Position numbers and translations under genes: made by a program. The notes beneath the pieces were generated by a model. That model saw only the letters and a list, made by a program, of their open reading frames with translations, was not told the origin of the DNA and ran no database searches. Positions 21,240 to 33,757 of a stretch of 64,000 bases of DNA are shown here, one piece after another; within the stretch, counting starts at the first letter, position 1; every line of letters starts with the position of its first letter. The stretch is from Sisyra terminalis (taxonomy: Eukaryota > Arthropoda > Insecta > Neuroptera > Sisyridae): NCBI GenBank assembly GCA_958496175.1, contig OY292278.1, positions 23,374,001 to 23,438,000 of the forward strand, given 5' to 3'.

Positions 21240-22805
21240 GAGGCAATTTTTTTCTTCTCGACTCGTCTCCCATCATAAAGCGGTTTTTCTTCTATCTGAA
21301 GAAAATTGGCGCCATTTAATCTAAATTGATAATAAACTTATCACACTAACGCCTCGTTGATGATTTTTCATTTCATTTATCATCAATCTTATCGGGCGCA
21401 GTTATTGTTGTCGCGCTTGGTGAATTTCGCCGATTTCTCCACAGTTCACAGCCAAGTGGTTGCTTTGGCTTTTTTCGGCAATTGGGGGTGGGTGACTGTT
21501 TGGGGATTGTTGAGTGACTACGGTGTGGACAAAACGTCGTGGAAAATCGTTTGGTTTCGTTGCGGAGAGCGAGAAAGCGAGTCGCGGGCCGTTGCGGGCC
21601 GGGAGATTGGAAGAAGAAGGTGAAACAGGCGGCGAAAATACAAACGAAACGCACACCCGAAGAGAACAGAAGTTTAAAGTGAAATAACAGAAAAAGAGAT
21701 TTGGTTCAGTCTTATCCGAAGCATCGGCTGGTGAAGCTCGTCTGCGTTTCGAATAGCTATTGGTTGAGGTATTGTGCCTGTGTCTTTAGAGGCTACTCGA
21801 CGTCGACGGAGCGTCCGTGCGTCCGTCTATTAGTTGTCGAAAAGCCGTCGTTTTCGTCGCTCTCGATCAATCTCTATGCGACTATCCTCTACGCCTGACG
21901 TCGTTGTCGTCGTCGTTCTCGTCACCTCATCGTCGCTTCAGAAGTAGCAGCGACAGCAGCCGCATCAGTAGCCGCATCAACAGCGTCGCGCGAGGGTCGC
22001 CAAACGATCGCCTCGCTCAAAGATACGCCGCTCTTCCCCTATTCGCAAATTTCTGCCCTCATTTGGGGCGTGCACCCGTTTTTCTGGCCTCGTCGCCCAA
22101 AATTGCTGGGCTAGCCGTGTCGCTGTGTGTGTATCGTCCGTCGTCGCATATCGATTCTCTGTGATCTCGTACCATCGATAAGTGGGTGATTTTTTCTTCA
22201 TTTTGCTTTTTCCACCGAAGCGTTTCTCGCCGAAGCGCATCTGATTGCCCTGTATATTGTTGGCCCAGTTTATACCACCTCTCGTCTCGTGCGTGCTTCA
22301 ACGTGAGTGCAATTTTCTGTGTATCCCAATCCACTACTGTGCGTGAAAAAAACAAAACAACCAATGCAAAATTTGGTGAAAAATGTGAACCACTCAACCC
22401 CAACTCATAGCAATCAGTCCAAACTTCAATGTTAACACCCAGCGAACTCTACCACTCGCTTTCTTGCATCTCAAACTTTAGAAACTTAGAACACTTAGAA
22501 CTCCTAAAATAATCGCTTCTACTATGAAAATACGTCGCTCGTATATCGAACCAAATCGAACAATTCATCATCATGTGTTGTATTCGACTTGTAACGTTTT
22601 CCCTCTTCAAACAACATGTTGGAATTATCACACGATTGAAGCGCCGCAAAGGCTGAAGAACTAAAGACTTACGAAAAGACTTTCAAAAGCATCCAATACA
22701 AACTTTGACACAAGGCTAAAGCTCTTCCAGCTCGACGTGTGGTGAGCCAAATCCAAAAAAAAAAAAAAACACTGAAACAAATCAGACAGTAAATAACATA
22801 GCACT
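21240..22805 (+). promoter_or_regulatory. Candidate promoter and long 5' untranslated region of the vein-like gene
   Basis: Base composition shifts from strongly AT-rich to CG-rich with many gtcgtcgtc and cagcagc runs, and lies directly upstream of the large coding exon. A TTCAGT initiator-like motif lies at 21705-21710. Several upstream open frames (for example 21701-21898 and 22186-22410) would precede the main start and could dampen translation. A GTGAGT at 22303 is a good donor, so a first non-coding exon may end there. The transcription start itself cannot be fixed by eye. Confidence 0.5.
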
Positions 22806-23838
22806 ATGTATAGAAGATTGACGATATTTTCCAAGCAAAGTTTATCACAATGTATTTATTTTCTTCTAATAATTTTCTTTGTATTCATTTCCATAAATTG
22901 TGCGTTCAGTTTCCCCATAGATGATGGGACTAACGGTGGTATCACATCGTTAGTGTTGCTAGAAGATAAATCGAATATTCCTCAAAACGAATCACACTCA
23001 TTAATTAATTTAAATTATTTATCGTCTAGTTATAAACCAAATTTAACTGTATATAACGAGAGCGGGTCGCGTTTGAGTGTAGAGAAGAAATCTAGTCGTG
23101 TGGGCTTTAGTAGAGGACATGGGTTAGTAGGGTCGCGGCGACGTCGCGATTTGGTCGCCCGCCACGAAAAGCTGCGTCACCTGAGACACTATCAGCATGA
23201 GGCATCCTCGCGGCGTTTCACCGGCCACATAAGCGTGGAGTTGGTGGAGCCGCAGAAGATGCCACCGCGGCTCGATGCCGGAATTGCCGGGGTTGTGGCC
23301 GAGCGACACGCGACCGCTAGCGACCACTTTGTGGATGTGAGTCGTCGCGCGGCACGCGCCACCAACCCTCAACGTGGTGCTTCCACCACGGTAACACCCG
23401 GTCGCAGCCAATTTTGTCCTGGCCAGGACGTCGCCACCCGCGCCTATTCGGCGCCCACCGTCTTCGAGGGTAAGGTGCGCTCGATGAGTTCCAACAAGAA
23501 GCCGCACTATGCGGTCACTTTCGAGGTGAAAGTCGTCTACAAGAATCAACTCCGGTTCAAGCCCCTAGTCAAAAACGAAACTATTCGCTTGCAATTCGCA
23601 CACGGTCGAGGCACCAACTGCGAATGTCTCGAAACCATCTCCAACGCACCCCCAGCTCCAGGAGGCACCTCTTGCAACAGTAACGGCCTCGTCCGCGCCC
23701 ACTTACGTCCCGGAAAGACTTATATTTTGTTCGTGAACCGCGTCGGTACGCACAACTATACCGTTTTAGGACCGCCGGTCGCCAGCACCAACAAAAGTGT
23801 TCATGCTGTACAACGCGTCGTTATCCACTCGAATTCAG
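22806..23838 (+). CDS. vn: First coding exon of a vein-like secreted neuregulin-type EGF-receptor ligand
   Basis: The exon encodes 344 codons plus one base and ends at a consensus donor, CAG|GTGAGC (23839). The ATG at 22806 has A at -3 and is the first in frame. Residues 17-34 (YFLLIIFFVFISINCAFS) form a signal peptide. A tetrabasic RRRR at 111-114 may be a proprotein cleavage site. Six N-glycosylation sequons are visible (N61, N79, N84, N257, N317, N329). Residues 204-340 are the conserved-looking part: C204, then APTVFEGKVRSMS, HYAVTFEVKVVYKNQ, C272/C274/C290, and LRPGKTYILFVNRV. This block is what I associate with insect Vein upstream of its Ig and EGF domains. In flies, Vein activates EGFR in muscle, wing and tracheal patterning. 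The Ig and EGF exons must lie downstream, and none was recognised here. The assignment is from memory of the family, without alignment. Confidence 0.65.
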
Positions 23839-24635
23839 GTGAGCGGCATAGAAAAATTGTCACTAGATTAGTTTTTCTTGATATAGTATTAACTTTATCA
23901 CAGGTGTAGTCTATTCATTTACCTGATATATATTACCTTAACTACAAACGGTCATGGATTTACGCCTAGGCCCGTGAGGCCCGGACCTAGGGCGGCATAA
24001 TGAAACACCAAAATTTTGAAGGCAAAGTACGAACAATTAAATTTCAAATACTAATTTAAGTTAGTTTCGCTACGAATGTATGGGACAACTTCAATGAAGT
24101 ATTAGGTGTACCGGAAAAAATGTTATTTTTTAACCAATAGTCATTCAATTACCATTTATTTGCTTATAAGTTATTTCAAAGTGAAACTAAAGACATTTTA
24201 TGATTAGAGTAATTTATCAACTTAGTAAAAATTACAATAAGTATATTTTTTATCCTGAAATCTATATTGAAATGGTAGGACCAAAAACCCGAAAGAATAT
24301 AAATTCGGTATTGCTCTTCAAGTTTCATGGGATAGCAATGCAAAGTTGTTACTAAAAACATTTTCAATGTTTATCTAGGTCCATTAGATGTTCATTAATG
24401 TCAAATGAATTTTTTTAAGTTTAATTTCGATAATTTTCATTTCTCTAACTGGTACCAACGAAATATGACAAAAAATTTAATCAATAAAATGTAAAGGGGG
24501 AAATGGTGCCAAATGTATGCCAGAAAGTAGAAGAGCTGTTAAATAATCCTAATCAGTCTTAATCAATCGGCCAAATACCCAAAGTGTCCAAAAACTATTA
24601 ATATATAAGATTCTATGCTGCACATGGTAATTCAA

Positions 24636-25005
24636 GACCCCTCTGCTGAAGAAAAGTCCTGGAAAAAAGTAATTAATTAAGGGGGAGGCGATATTGCCGT
24701 TACCCACTACAATCGTCCAAAGTTATTTCATGGGGTTTCTATTTCTTTCAATCGTTACCATATTGACTAAATGGCTAAAAAAATTAAAGCTTAAGTGATG
24801 TTAAAAATGTAATTTTTTGATATTTTCCTTGCTAATCAATTGATTTTTACTAATATGGCATTAAAAATTTGCACACTAGATGTCAAAAAGTTGATACAAT
24901 TGAGGCTGATTATATCATTGATATAAAAGCAATAGTTATAACAAAATTTTGGGTTTTAATTGTATATTGAAAAAACGACAATACTCTCCGGTCCCCCTTA
25001 TATAA
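24636..25005 (+). repeat. ~370-bp dispersed repeat, copy 1 (nested in the hAT)
   Basis: It aligns in direct orientation with 49168-49530 over its length. Shared blocks include ggcattaaaaatttgcacac, tagatgtcaaaa, attatatcattgat and gggttttaattgtatatt. An inner pair of inverted ends is visible (taagggggaggcgatattg / ctctccggtccccctta). A possible outer end, tataagattctat at about 24605, recurs inverted after copy 2. Family unknown. Confidence 0.75.
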
Positions 25006-25067
25006 TAAACATTTTTTATCAAATTTACTTTGCAATTTATCATATCACATTTTTCAATTGTTAAATC

Positions 25068-25263
25068 AGTGGCAATTAGACAACTGCCATTTCGGGGACA
25101 TTCAGAACAAATTGGAGATCCTCTTCATGATAATTTTTTAAGAACCATAGAACTTTTTGCAAAATTTGATCCTTTTTTGTCAGAACATTTAAAGTCCTAC
25201 GCAAATCCTGGTAGTCGAAAAACGTCGTACTTATCTAAGACGAGTAGAACATTTACGATTTGA
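25068..25263 (+). pseudogene. hAT transposase fragment (DUF4371-type region)
   Basis: The frame reads SVAIRQLPFRGHSEQIGD, DNFLRTIELFAKFDPFLSEH and SRKTSYLSKTSRTF, then stops. The order LpFRGHxE, NFLxxIxLxAxFDPxLxEH, YLS is that of the N-terminal third of hAT transposases with a TTF-type/DUF4371 region. The remaining transposase, including the C-terminal dimerisation region, was not recognised. This confirms the superfamily given by the ends and the 8-bp TSD. Confidence 0.8.
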
Positions 25264-25999
25264 AAGAAATCTTTGTATACTCTTACAATATCATGTTAAA
25301 AATTCAATACTGACGATATCCGAAAATATATGGAATATATAGCTTCAAGAAATCTTTGATATGTGTATTCTAATGTTGACATTACTCTGTGCATTTTTTG
25401 AGCCTCAGCACTAAATTGATCTGGAGAAAACTCTTTTTCCACCTTGGAAACGGTGAGAAAAGGTTACTAACGTGCAAGTGTAGACCAATATGTACTTAAT
25501 GCCCGAGCATTACTGTCTATTATTATTATCTATTGAACCTCAATTAATGTAAGAAATCGATTACGATGATAATAATCGATGTTTTCGCAAGAACCAAGAC
25601 TAGAAAAAAGAATTTTATATCATATTTGGAAAAATGCAGTGAGTTACATTAAGTTTTGAAAAATATTATTGAAATTCATAAGTTATTTTTAAGAAAATAC
25701 ATGTAAATTCATAAGCTTTGTTAAAATTGATAAAAATTAATTTATAAATTAAATAATAGAGGTACCAGAAAAATGTGTCGTTTTTTAATGAAAAATTTGA
25801 GTACTCATTTTTTTTCTCATTTTGATACATCTGTCATCAAATATCGTAGGTATTGAACGAAAATATTACTTGAAAAAATTCAAGCATTCAAATCTTTCAT
25901 TGAAAAACTTTCTTTTCCGGTAATCCTTATACAAACAGGGCGGTATATCGAATGGGGCCCAGGGTGGCATCGGACCTAAATCCACCACTGATTACAAAT

Positions 26000-27474
26000 A
26001 TACGAATTTTGAAGATTTAGTAGTTCATTTAAACTCTTATATCAAAAAATAAGTCATAGAAATATATTAAAGAAGTAATTAGGAAGGAAAACAGTACGGG
26101 TTACACTTGGTTCAGTGGTTACACTATAAAGAGTTAAAAAAAATTTTTTTAAATATCTGCTAGTTTAAACTTTTATAACTCCCTACTAAATTCCTTGATT
26201 TTCATGAAACAAAAACCGAAAGAAATTTCTAAATTTTCCCCAAATCTCACTCGGAAAAATACGTATATGAGGGAAGCATAGTTCCGGTAGTAGGGTCCAA
26301 ACCCCCAATGGTTGTGTCGAAGAAATATAGGGACAGAACCATCGGGTTTTTTTCTTTCTTATGCTCGTCATCTTTTTATCAAGAACAAGAAAATAAGAAA
26401 ACAAGGAATTTATAAGATAAACATTGGAGTCAACCCGTCTAGTTTAAAACCACAAACGAGTCCAACACCAACGAGAGTATGATAAACCAAAACGAGATAA
26501 AGAGACTCCGTCTGCCCGTAACCTATAAATATTTTTTTTAATTACAAGTAATTACGTCAATAACGTTTAATAAAAATTGTAATTATTAATAAATTTCATA
26601 TTACAAAAGTTTCTGGACAATGAAAAACAACGTTCACTTGTTCTTTAATAGATGTATTAATCTTCATTTGTTTTTGTCTTGTTATAGGCGTTGTTGATAT
26701 AAAACAACCACCAAATGTTTTTTTTTTTTTTGGTCTCTTTCTTCATTAATGAATGAAAATTTTGCGAGGGCGATTTTCCCGATTTTCCTGTTTAGTTGGT
26801 CAATGTTTAATTTTATGGCACGCCTACGAATTTTCCCTGTTTGAATCGGAAAAGATAGAGAGAAAGTATGTCATAAGCCATCGTCGTGACGGCTTGGTGA
26901 TTTGGTGAGGATTTCGATGGTTAGGTTGGTAGGAAAATGAGGAAAATGAGGAAAAACGATTGTGTGTGGGACGTTTCATTCAAGTGATCCCATTTCATGT
27001 ATGTGGAGCAAGTGAGCGTGGATGGGACGAACAATGACGTGATTGTTGAAAAAATTGCCAATCGTCCAATCGGCTTGAAGCATTTGCAGAGAAATGATGA
27101 GACAAATGAGCCAAGTGGCATTGAACGTTAATTACTCGTGCAAGTTCAGATATTAATTCAGTTGATCTCAGAGAGCCTAGATTTGCTCGGACCATGTCCA
27201 AATGGTAAGAGGATAGCGGCGAAATGTTGGATCTGTTAATCATTTGGCAATTTACTTAGTCGTTTTAGAGGAAAAGAGATTAACCAGAAATGATTGTGTC
27301 ACCGATTATAGATATAATTGATAGAACTTGGCTTAAAGCATTCTATGGACATTTTTTGAGCTTTAGCTTTTCTTTTTATTTCGATCCAATTTAATGGAAA
27401 AAAACAGGCACCTGCGAATCTAGCTCGCACACCAATGGTTCCACACAAATTTGTAGGTATCCAGATAGTTTGCT
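26000..27474. other. No recognisable gene, intronic
   Basis: AT-rich, with a less AT-rich patch at about 26750-27240 in which no repeat was recognised. That patch is a candidate regulatory island. Open frames there are short and unconvincing. Confidence 0.35.
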
Positions 27475-27482
27475 CTCTATAG

Positions 27483-27947
27483 CAGCGGTCGGGGAACCGG
27501 GGTAAATTACCCCAAATGGGGTAAAAATGATTTTTTTTTGGGTAATAAGGAAATTTTGAGGTCCCAATTTTGAAGTCATTTTATCAAACATGAAGCAACA
27601 TCATTTTTCCTAAACCTATACTACAAATATGTAAATGTAAATTAATTCAGTTAATAATGTTTATTTAAAATTTACATTGATTGTTTCCTTTTCAGAATAG
27701 GAGTAATGGTTAATATGGTAATGGAGGGTAATATCCAAGGTTTACAAAATACACAGGTGGCCTCATGCGCTACGTAACGTATCCAGAAGAAATTCGTATA
27801 TGTCTTCAGACTGATTCAATTTCAAAATTCTTCGTATGACGTCATTTTTTTCCAATGGAGCAACCTGTGTAATTTACAAACCTTGGGTAATATCGACTTA
27901 CGCAAAAATATTTTGGGGTAATGGTTAAGAAAGTTCCCCGATCACTG
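27483..27947. mobile_element. hAT MITE with perfect 8-bp TSD
   Basis: The ends are CAGCGGTCGGGGAACC and, inverted, CAGTGATCGGGGAACTT. A perfect ctctatag duplication lies at 27475-27482 and 27948-27955. Both sides carry ggggtaa motifs just inside the ends. A second MITE is nested within it. Confidence 0.95.
27736..27885. mobile_element. 150-bp MITE nested in the hAT MITE
   Basis: The ends read caaggtttacaaaatacaca and, inverted, caaggtttgtaaattacaca. A perfect 9-bp direct repeat, ggtaatatc, flanks it at 27727-27735 and 27886-27894. A 9-bp TSD with simple TIRs points to a Mutator-like family (inference). It must be younger than the host MITE. Confidence 0.9.
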
Positions 27948-27955
27948 CTCTATAG

Positions 27956-29607
27956 GATCACCATGGCTCACCTCTAAGGCTTTTTCTTGTTTTTCCAAAT
28001 TATCATTATCTTTTTCCAAATTTTCAATTAAAACCGGAACCTCAAAACCAGATTCACAATTTATTTAAAGAAATTTTAACTACCACAGAATCACGGATTT
28101 ATTTCGACTCTAACGTTAAAACTGTTTTCGTTGATATTGAATAGAAATATCTGGAAAAAGTTTATTAGAGACTTTCAGGAGCATTGTAATTCTTTACTAA
28201 AAGTTTATGACTATGAAAAAATAGATATTTCTTAAATAATGATAGTTGAATTAATTCGAAAAGTTTTAAGTTAGTATACAGTTTATTACAGATCTAATTT
28301 GTTTAAGTTCTATTTGAAACTCTAAAGATTTTGCCTACTCGAAATCCAAAGTTCTCAAGTTTAACTCCCAATTATTCGATTAAACTGCGATCAATAGTGT
28401 GCCACGCAAACGAAATCCATTATTTAAACTTCAAATTACATTACCTACTTAAGATACAAAGTTATGGTTCTAATAAAAAAATTGTAGACCACTAATTTTT
28501 AAATTGTTCAATTTTTGGTCTTTTTCTTTAATTCGGGTTATGAAGCCTTGTTTCTTGCCAAATTTCACGGTTCTAGGAGAAACGGAAACACTCCTTAGAA
28601 TTTGATTTACTTTCTAGTGTTAATATAAGACATAAACAGTAGGAACTTTCGAGTACGTTAAGTACCAGACTTGATTTTTTTACAGCTTCAAGAGACTATA
28701 AACCTTCGAGGTTTACAACTTGGTACTCTTGCGTGTTCTTAAAATTCAGAATCTTGGCAAACCAACAAATGTAGAAACAGAAAACGAAATGTTTTAATTT
28801 GGATTCTTTTTTACCCATTTAAAATAAGGAACCCTAAAAATATTATCATTAAATTCCGTTCTATTTATTTATAAGTTTGTTTATGTATCCTACATACTTT
28901 TACAAATTAAAATAGTAGGTGCAATGGTAGACACTCGGTAGACGCGAAGGCTCTTTTGAGAAAAGGACATAAGGGCGTTATTTGAGGATAGTTTTGCGGA
29001 AACATAAAAAATAATAAAATTAATTGAAGAAAAGGATTTAAAACTATTTAAAACAATAAATTTACTCGGATTCGTCCAACCTTGGGGTTGTCTCTATTTT
29101 CTTCTACTGTAACCAACAAAAGTCAATGTTTAAGTAATATTCTAAATTTTTCATTTTTCTGGGAAATTTTTAGAACTGCACTTAGTATAGATACATTTTA
29201 AACAAATTTTATGTCATTGTACTTGATTTTTTTACCATTTTAGAATAATAAACCTTATATTGCGGTAGAATATAAAAAAAGACTTCTGAAAAGGACATTT
29301 TGAATATTACAATTGAATTTTAAACTGCTGTACATATAAAAATACTATAACTTAACATATAATTTCAAACTTTAGATATATTTGATTTCGTTATTTTTTT
29401 AAATACTTTTAGTATGGAAAATATATTATGCATGGATTATATATATAATATTCCATCCGTAGTACAATTAGTACAGCAATTAGTAAAGTGGGTTCCGCGA
29501 AAAAGTTATCAGAGTTCCACAAACCAATTATAATTTTCTTTAAATTATCTTCGTTAAAAATAAATTGGGAAATTCCATACAAAAGCAAATAGAAACAAAA
29601 TAAAACA
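27956..29607. other. No recognisable gene, intronic
   Basis: AT-rich, single-copy-looking sequence without open frames over 60 codons. No repeat boundaries were noticed. Confidence 0.4.
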
Positions 29608-29780
29608 CCCTACTAGTGGCCGAGTGGTCAAGGTGACCGCTTCAAAACTGGTAGGTCATGGTTTCGATCCTCGTATCGAGCAAATTTTAGATAATTCTCA
29701 ATTACAAATTTTTATTAACTCTTGAGTCACTAAAAACTTTAGTAGTTATAAAGTCACAGTAAGTAACAATTAAAAAAAAG
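29608..29780 (+). mobile_element. tRNA-derived SINE, copy 4 (most complete plus-strand copy)
   Basis: The head reads cctactagtggccgagtggt, where tggccgagtggt fits a pol III A box. The segment gtttcgatcctcg fits a B box 40-50 bases later. The body contains the inverse of the family motifs (cttgagtcactaaaaacttt, agtagttataaagtcac) and ends in an A-rich tail at 29771-29780. The long D-arm of the head resembles a Ser- or Leu-type tRNA, so the family is tRNA-derived, but the parent is not certain. Confidence 0.9.
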
Positions 29781-29784
29781 AAGT

Positions 29785-31330
29785 TTGTTTAAAGTTTCGT
29801 ACATTTAAATGTAAAGGAACCTATGTTTTATACGGAATTGAGGATACACTTAAAATTATGTTTTTGTCAAAATTACCATTTTAACTTTGATTATCTGAAA
29901 TGTTCTTTTACCCCCTTGTTGGTCAACTATGGTTGTTTAAGAAGCTTTGAGGAATTTACAATAATTTCTACCAGTCAATTTTAGAAGACTAAGTTCCCAA
30001 ATCAGTTCTTGTGGAAGTTATCACTTAGTTAGACCACAATTATATGAAAGGGGCAAAAGATTTTTCTTGAAGAAAGGAAAATTGGAAAATTATTTTTAAA
30101 TGTGGAAAGTTGAAGGAAAAAGCGGAAAAATATAGAGGAATGGTTTCAAGGTGAAGTTGAAATTTCTTGAATAAATATTAGTGTTATCTAAAAAAAAATT
30201 CTTTTTTTTTTTTTTTTTTGAAAAAATCAGACGAAAAATAAACGCCAATAGTCGAAGTATATATTATATTTAATTTATCGTTAATTTATTAATGTTTTTT
30301 TCCTCGAGAAAATTTTTAAGAGAACGCGATGAGAGCGAAGAAGCGCGCCAGACAGACAGACAGACAAACAGACACATGTTAAGATCAGAACCAATCAATC
30401 AGTAGTTCATTAAGTTTTTAATGATCTCGAAACAGATGAACCAATAAATTTATTCCCAGTCTGTGTTTTGTTTAAATTTGAAATTTTCCATTTTTTTTTA
30501 GTTGTGTTTTGTTTTCACTTAGTCTGTTGGTATGTCTGTCCGTGTCGATCATTTTGAAGAAGTGACGTAAATTGTGGGGGGCAACAGAACAGTGGAGATT
30601 CGTAATTGACTCGGGAGTGACTCTTTGCAGAAAAGTCAAATAATGTCAGTTGGCTTTTTTTCTTTTGGGAAAATGTCGAGTGGTCAAGTGAAAAGTATTG
30701 CGGGGGTCAATGGCCAAATGGGCGCTGATTGACGCAAGAATGGGGAAAAGGACTTTGCGACGCCTCCACTATATCTCACACAATGACTACAGATCTGCAC
30801 TATATTAATCGAATGATCTATTATATATATGTTATGATGGATGGCTTTTTAATTTCACTTGATTAAATTTTTTCCGCTAATTGAGCACGTGTTTACTTTT
30901 ATCACTTATTCGCCTTTTTTTTTGTCGTTTCGCAACTACGTCATTAGATCGACAAAAATTGAGCGGAAAATCGGAAAAAATTAACATGAAAATTGACCTC
31001 TATTTATGTTTAAAATCAACGTGCTTTATTACCGGTAGGCAACCAGGCCACTTGAAGTTTCAAGGATGCTTTTTTTGCTAGACAGCGTGGCGCTTTGGTT
31101 CATATTTCGAAACAAGTGCCTATTTATTTCAAGTTTTTTTTTTCAAGTCTTTCAAAAGTGGCTCTTTATGAAGCAGCACATGAATTATTGAACTATACAT
31201 TAATGAGGAAAGATAAATCATTTATAAATCAAAAGATTTAAGTGCCGATTTAATTTATTGTTAGTATACTTGGAGCAACAAAGGCCATCTTTTCTACTAC
31301 TTTAAAAAAATATATAAGTTATACTTTTTT
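29785..31330. other. Intronic sequence with a (GACA)n tract, otherwise nothing recognised
   Basis: An imperfect cagacaga repeat lies at about 30348-30373. Poly-T/poly-A runs occur near 30190-30220. A mildly CG-richer patch at 30540-30770 has no identifiable content. Confidence 0.4.
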
Positions 31331-31331
31331 T

Positions 31332-31556
31332 GGCTCAAGTGTACTTTAACACACCCACAATCTGGCAACGTTACATTTTCGACTTTGTTTTTAATTTAAT
31401 TCGCGATATTTTTGTTAATTCAATTCTAATATGGTATAATTCTCTCTTTTGTGGCTAAATTGTCATTATGGACCTATTTAATCGCGAATTAAATTAAAAA
31501 CAAAGTCGAAAATGCAACATTGCCAGATTGTGGGTGTGCTAAAGTACACTTGAGCC
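31332..31556. mobile_element. Palindromic 225-bp MITE, copy 1
   Basis: The ends are GGCTCAAGTGTACTTTAACA and, inverted, GGCTCAAGTGTACTTTAGCA. The arms extend about 75 bases each, through the acattttcgactttgttttt stretch. A second copy lies at 43119-43343. The TSD here is lost in T-rich flanks. Confidence 0.95.
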
Positions 31557-31559
31557 TTT

Positions 31560-33627
31560 TATTTTAATATTTACGTAACTTCAACTTACCGGTAAGAAAT
31601 CTATTCTTGAATAAACAAATAAACAAATGACTAAAAAAAGGAAAAATGGATATCGAAATTTTTGAGAATCTTTAAACCCAAAAAGAAGTAAAGATTACTT
31701 TACTTAAAGTAAAGATTTGAATGAGTAGATACGACATAAGACCACAATTTTCTTAAGGTAGTAAAGGTAGTTATAATAATACATGGAGATTTTGATACAT
31801 TCATTTGGAAACTTTCATGATAATTCGTACCCAAATTAACTATTTACACCAATCACTGTTTCAAATTTTTACATACTACAATACGCATATACTTATACAC
31901 TCGGAGTTATTACGGATTTGGTCTTCTAGTGCCTGATAATACTTTTTAACCGACGAAAAAATGGAGTTTCTAAATTCGACACCCTTATTTTTTAATGAGT
32001 TTTTCGTATAGTAATGCGATTCGTATAGTAATTTCGATAGTTTTTTTTTTCAATTAATAAGCTAAATATTGAAATTGGTTTCATTTAAATTTGATAACTC
32101 AAATCATCATCATTACATTTCTTGATGTCGAGAAATATATTAAGACACGATAATTAGTATATACTTTCATATACCAGGTGGCCATTTCCGGAAAACTCTA
32201 ATACTTTCCGAAAAAGACTGTTTGAGGATAGAAACTTTACAAATTTTAATTGAATTTTGACAATCGAGAATACAGAATAATCTAATTAAAATTTATATTT
32301 TTGCAAAGATTCTCGAATAATAATTCAATTTAAATCAGTAAATATTTTTTTTAAAATTGAAATCGAGTGACTATCAAAATTTCGAGTCTATTTCAAGTAA
32401 TTCCAAAATGTACCAAATATATTCTATTAACCGGGAAATTGAGGAAAAAATTTTGTTCGATAAGTAGGAATTATTATTGCAAATGACCATTAAAAATTTA
32501 TCTTTCAAAGAAAAAAATAAGAATTGTACAAGTATTTAAGCTTTTTTGTTAATTTTCTTAAAAAAATTATTTATATATACATTACATACAGTACGTTATT
32601 AGTTCAACTTAGCCTTTAAAATTAAGATAAAAAAAAATATTTTTAAATAAAAGATAACTAAAATGCCAAAGCGAAAAATAAAATAATACATTAAATCTTA
32701 ATACTTAAGCCTCCAAACTAATGAAACTAAATAATTTCGAATCGGCGTCAAAAAAATAATAACAACAGTTAAAATAGTCAAATCAAATATAAAAATATAA
32801 AATGTGCACAAAATTTATATTAGATCTCACAGTTCAAGTGCACGCTGTTGTGAGCTGACCGTCAATTTTTATCATTACATGCATTCAATTATTAATTAAT
32901 TTGTGAGTTTAATAGTTTGGCACCGACTCCAAATTCGTTAGATAATGATTTTTTTTTCGATTTTTAGATCTCTTTTTCGGCGGTTGTATCTACTGTCAAA
33001 ATGTTTTTTGTTTAAATATATTACGTAAATCAAATGCAGTGCTGTTTTACTCTGAAACTAACATTAAGAAAAATTAAATAATTCTTTTTGTCATAAAAAA
33101 GACGTGTTTATGCAAAATGACGAGCTGTTCATAAATAACTATTTGTTTAGTGAATTATTATCACTTGTGTTCGTTAAAGAATTTAATTTTAGTTTCATAA
33201 TTTCAATTTAACATCATAAAAAGAAATAATTCATAATTCCTATATATTTTCCATAGTCAATGTCCATGTATTTCTTCATAAATTTAACTATATAATGCCA
33301 TTCATAGAGGACTCAGGTTTCCTACGAGTTCATACTTCGAGTACAATGGTGTACACATCTACTTTCACTGACTATGGGCTTTTTTATGAAAACTATGTTT
33401 TTTCACAAATATTTAAACATTTGAAACCAATACATATATTACGATGCGAGATCCTATATTCCTTGTTATGGACTAAAGAATAAGAATGACAATAATATAT
33501 TGTAAGTTTCTATAAAGTTTGTCAAAATCTACCTATGTATTTATCTACATTTCTACCCAAAACATTAATATTTCCCCAAAAAACAAAAAAAATATAATAA
33601 TAATATTATTTTAATATGTGAATTGAA
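31560..33627. other. No recognisable gene, intronic
   Basis: Very AT-rich with poly-A/T runs. Nothing could be identified. Confidence 0.4.
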
Positions 33628-33757
33628 GCCTACTTTTACTTGAGTGGTCTAAGTGGTCACCCAAAACCGGTACGGGCTGGGATTGATCCTCATATCGAGC
33701 AATATTTCTCGATTTACGATTGTTTATTAAAACGATAAATTGCAACAAAAAAAAGTA
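33628..33757 (+). mobile_element. tRNA-derived SINE, copy 5, diverged
   Basis: It contains cctacttttacttgagtggt (head), gattgatcctcatatcgagc (B-box region), ttctcgatttacgattg (body) and an A-rich end at about 33740-33757. The 3' body is shorter than in copy 4. Confidence 0.75.

Larger units (their letters stand above)
23949..25990 (+). mobile_element. 2.0-kb degraded hAT transposon
   Basis: The ends are CGGTCATGGATTTACGCC and, inverted, CAGTGGTGGATTTAGG. It is flanked by actacaaa (23941-23948) and attacaaa (25991-25998), an 8-bp TSD with one difference. Subterminal gggcggcata (left) and gggcccagggtggca (right) are shared with the smaller MITEs at 9106 and 19093. A transposase fragment is present at 25068-25263. 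It lies only 110 bp downstream of the vein-like splice donor. An unrelated dispersed repeat sits at 24636-25003. Confidence 0.85.

Noticed and set aside
21373..22403. Several overlapping 80-115-codon open frames on both strands
   Set aside because: CG-rich 5'UTR/promoter sequence has few stops. None shows a domain, and they overlap each other on both strands.
25030..25263. Independent host gene
   Set aside because: The peptide is a hAT transposase fragment inside an element with matching ends and TSD.
29608..29690. Functional tRNA gene
   Set aside because: The head resembles a tRNA but has no matching acceptor stem and continues directly into the shared SINE body.
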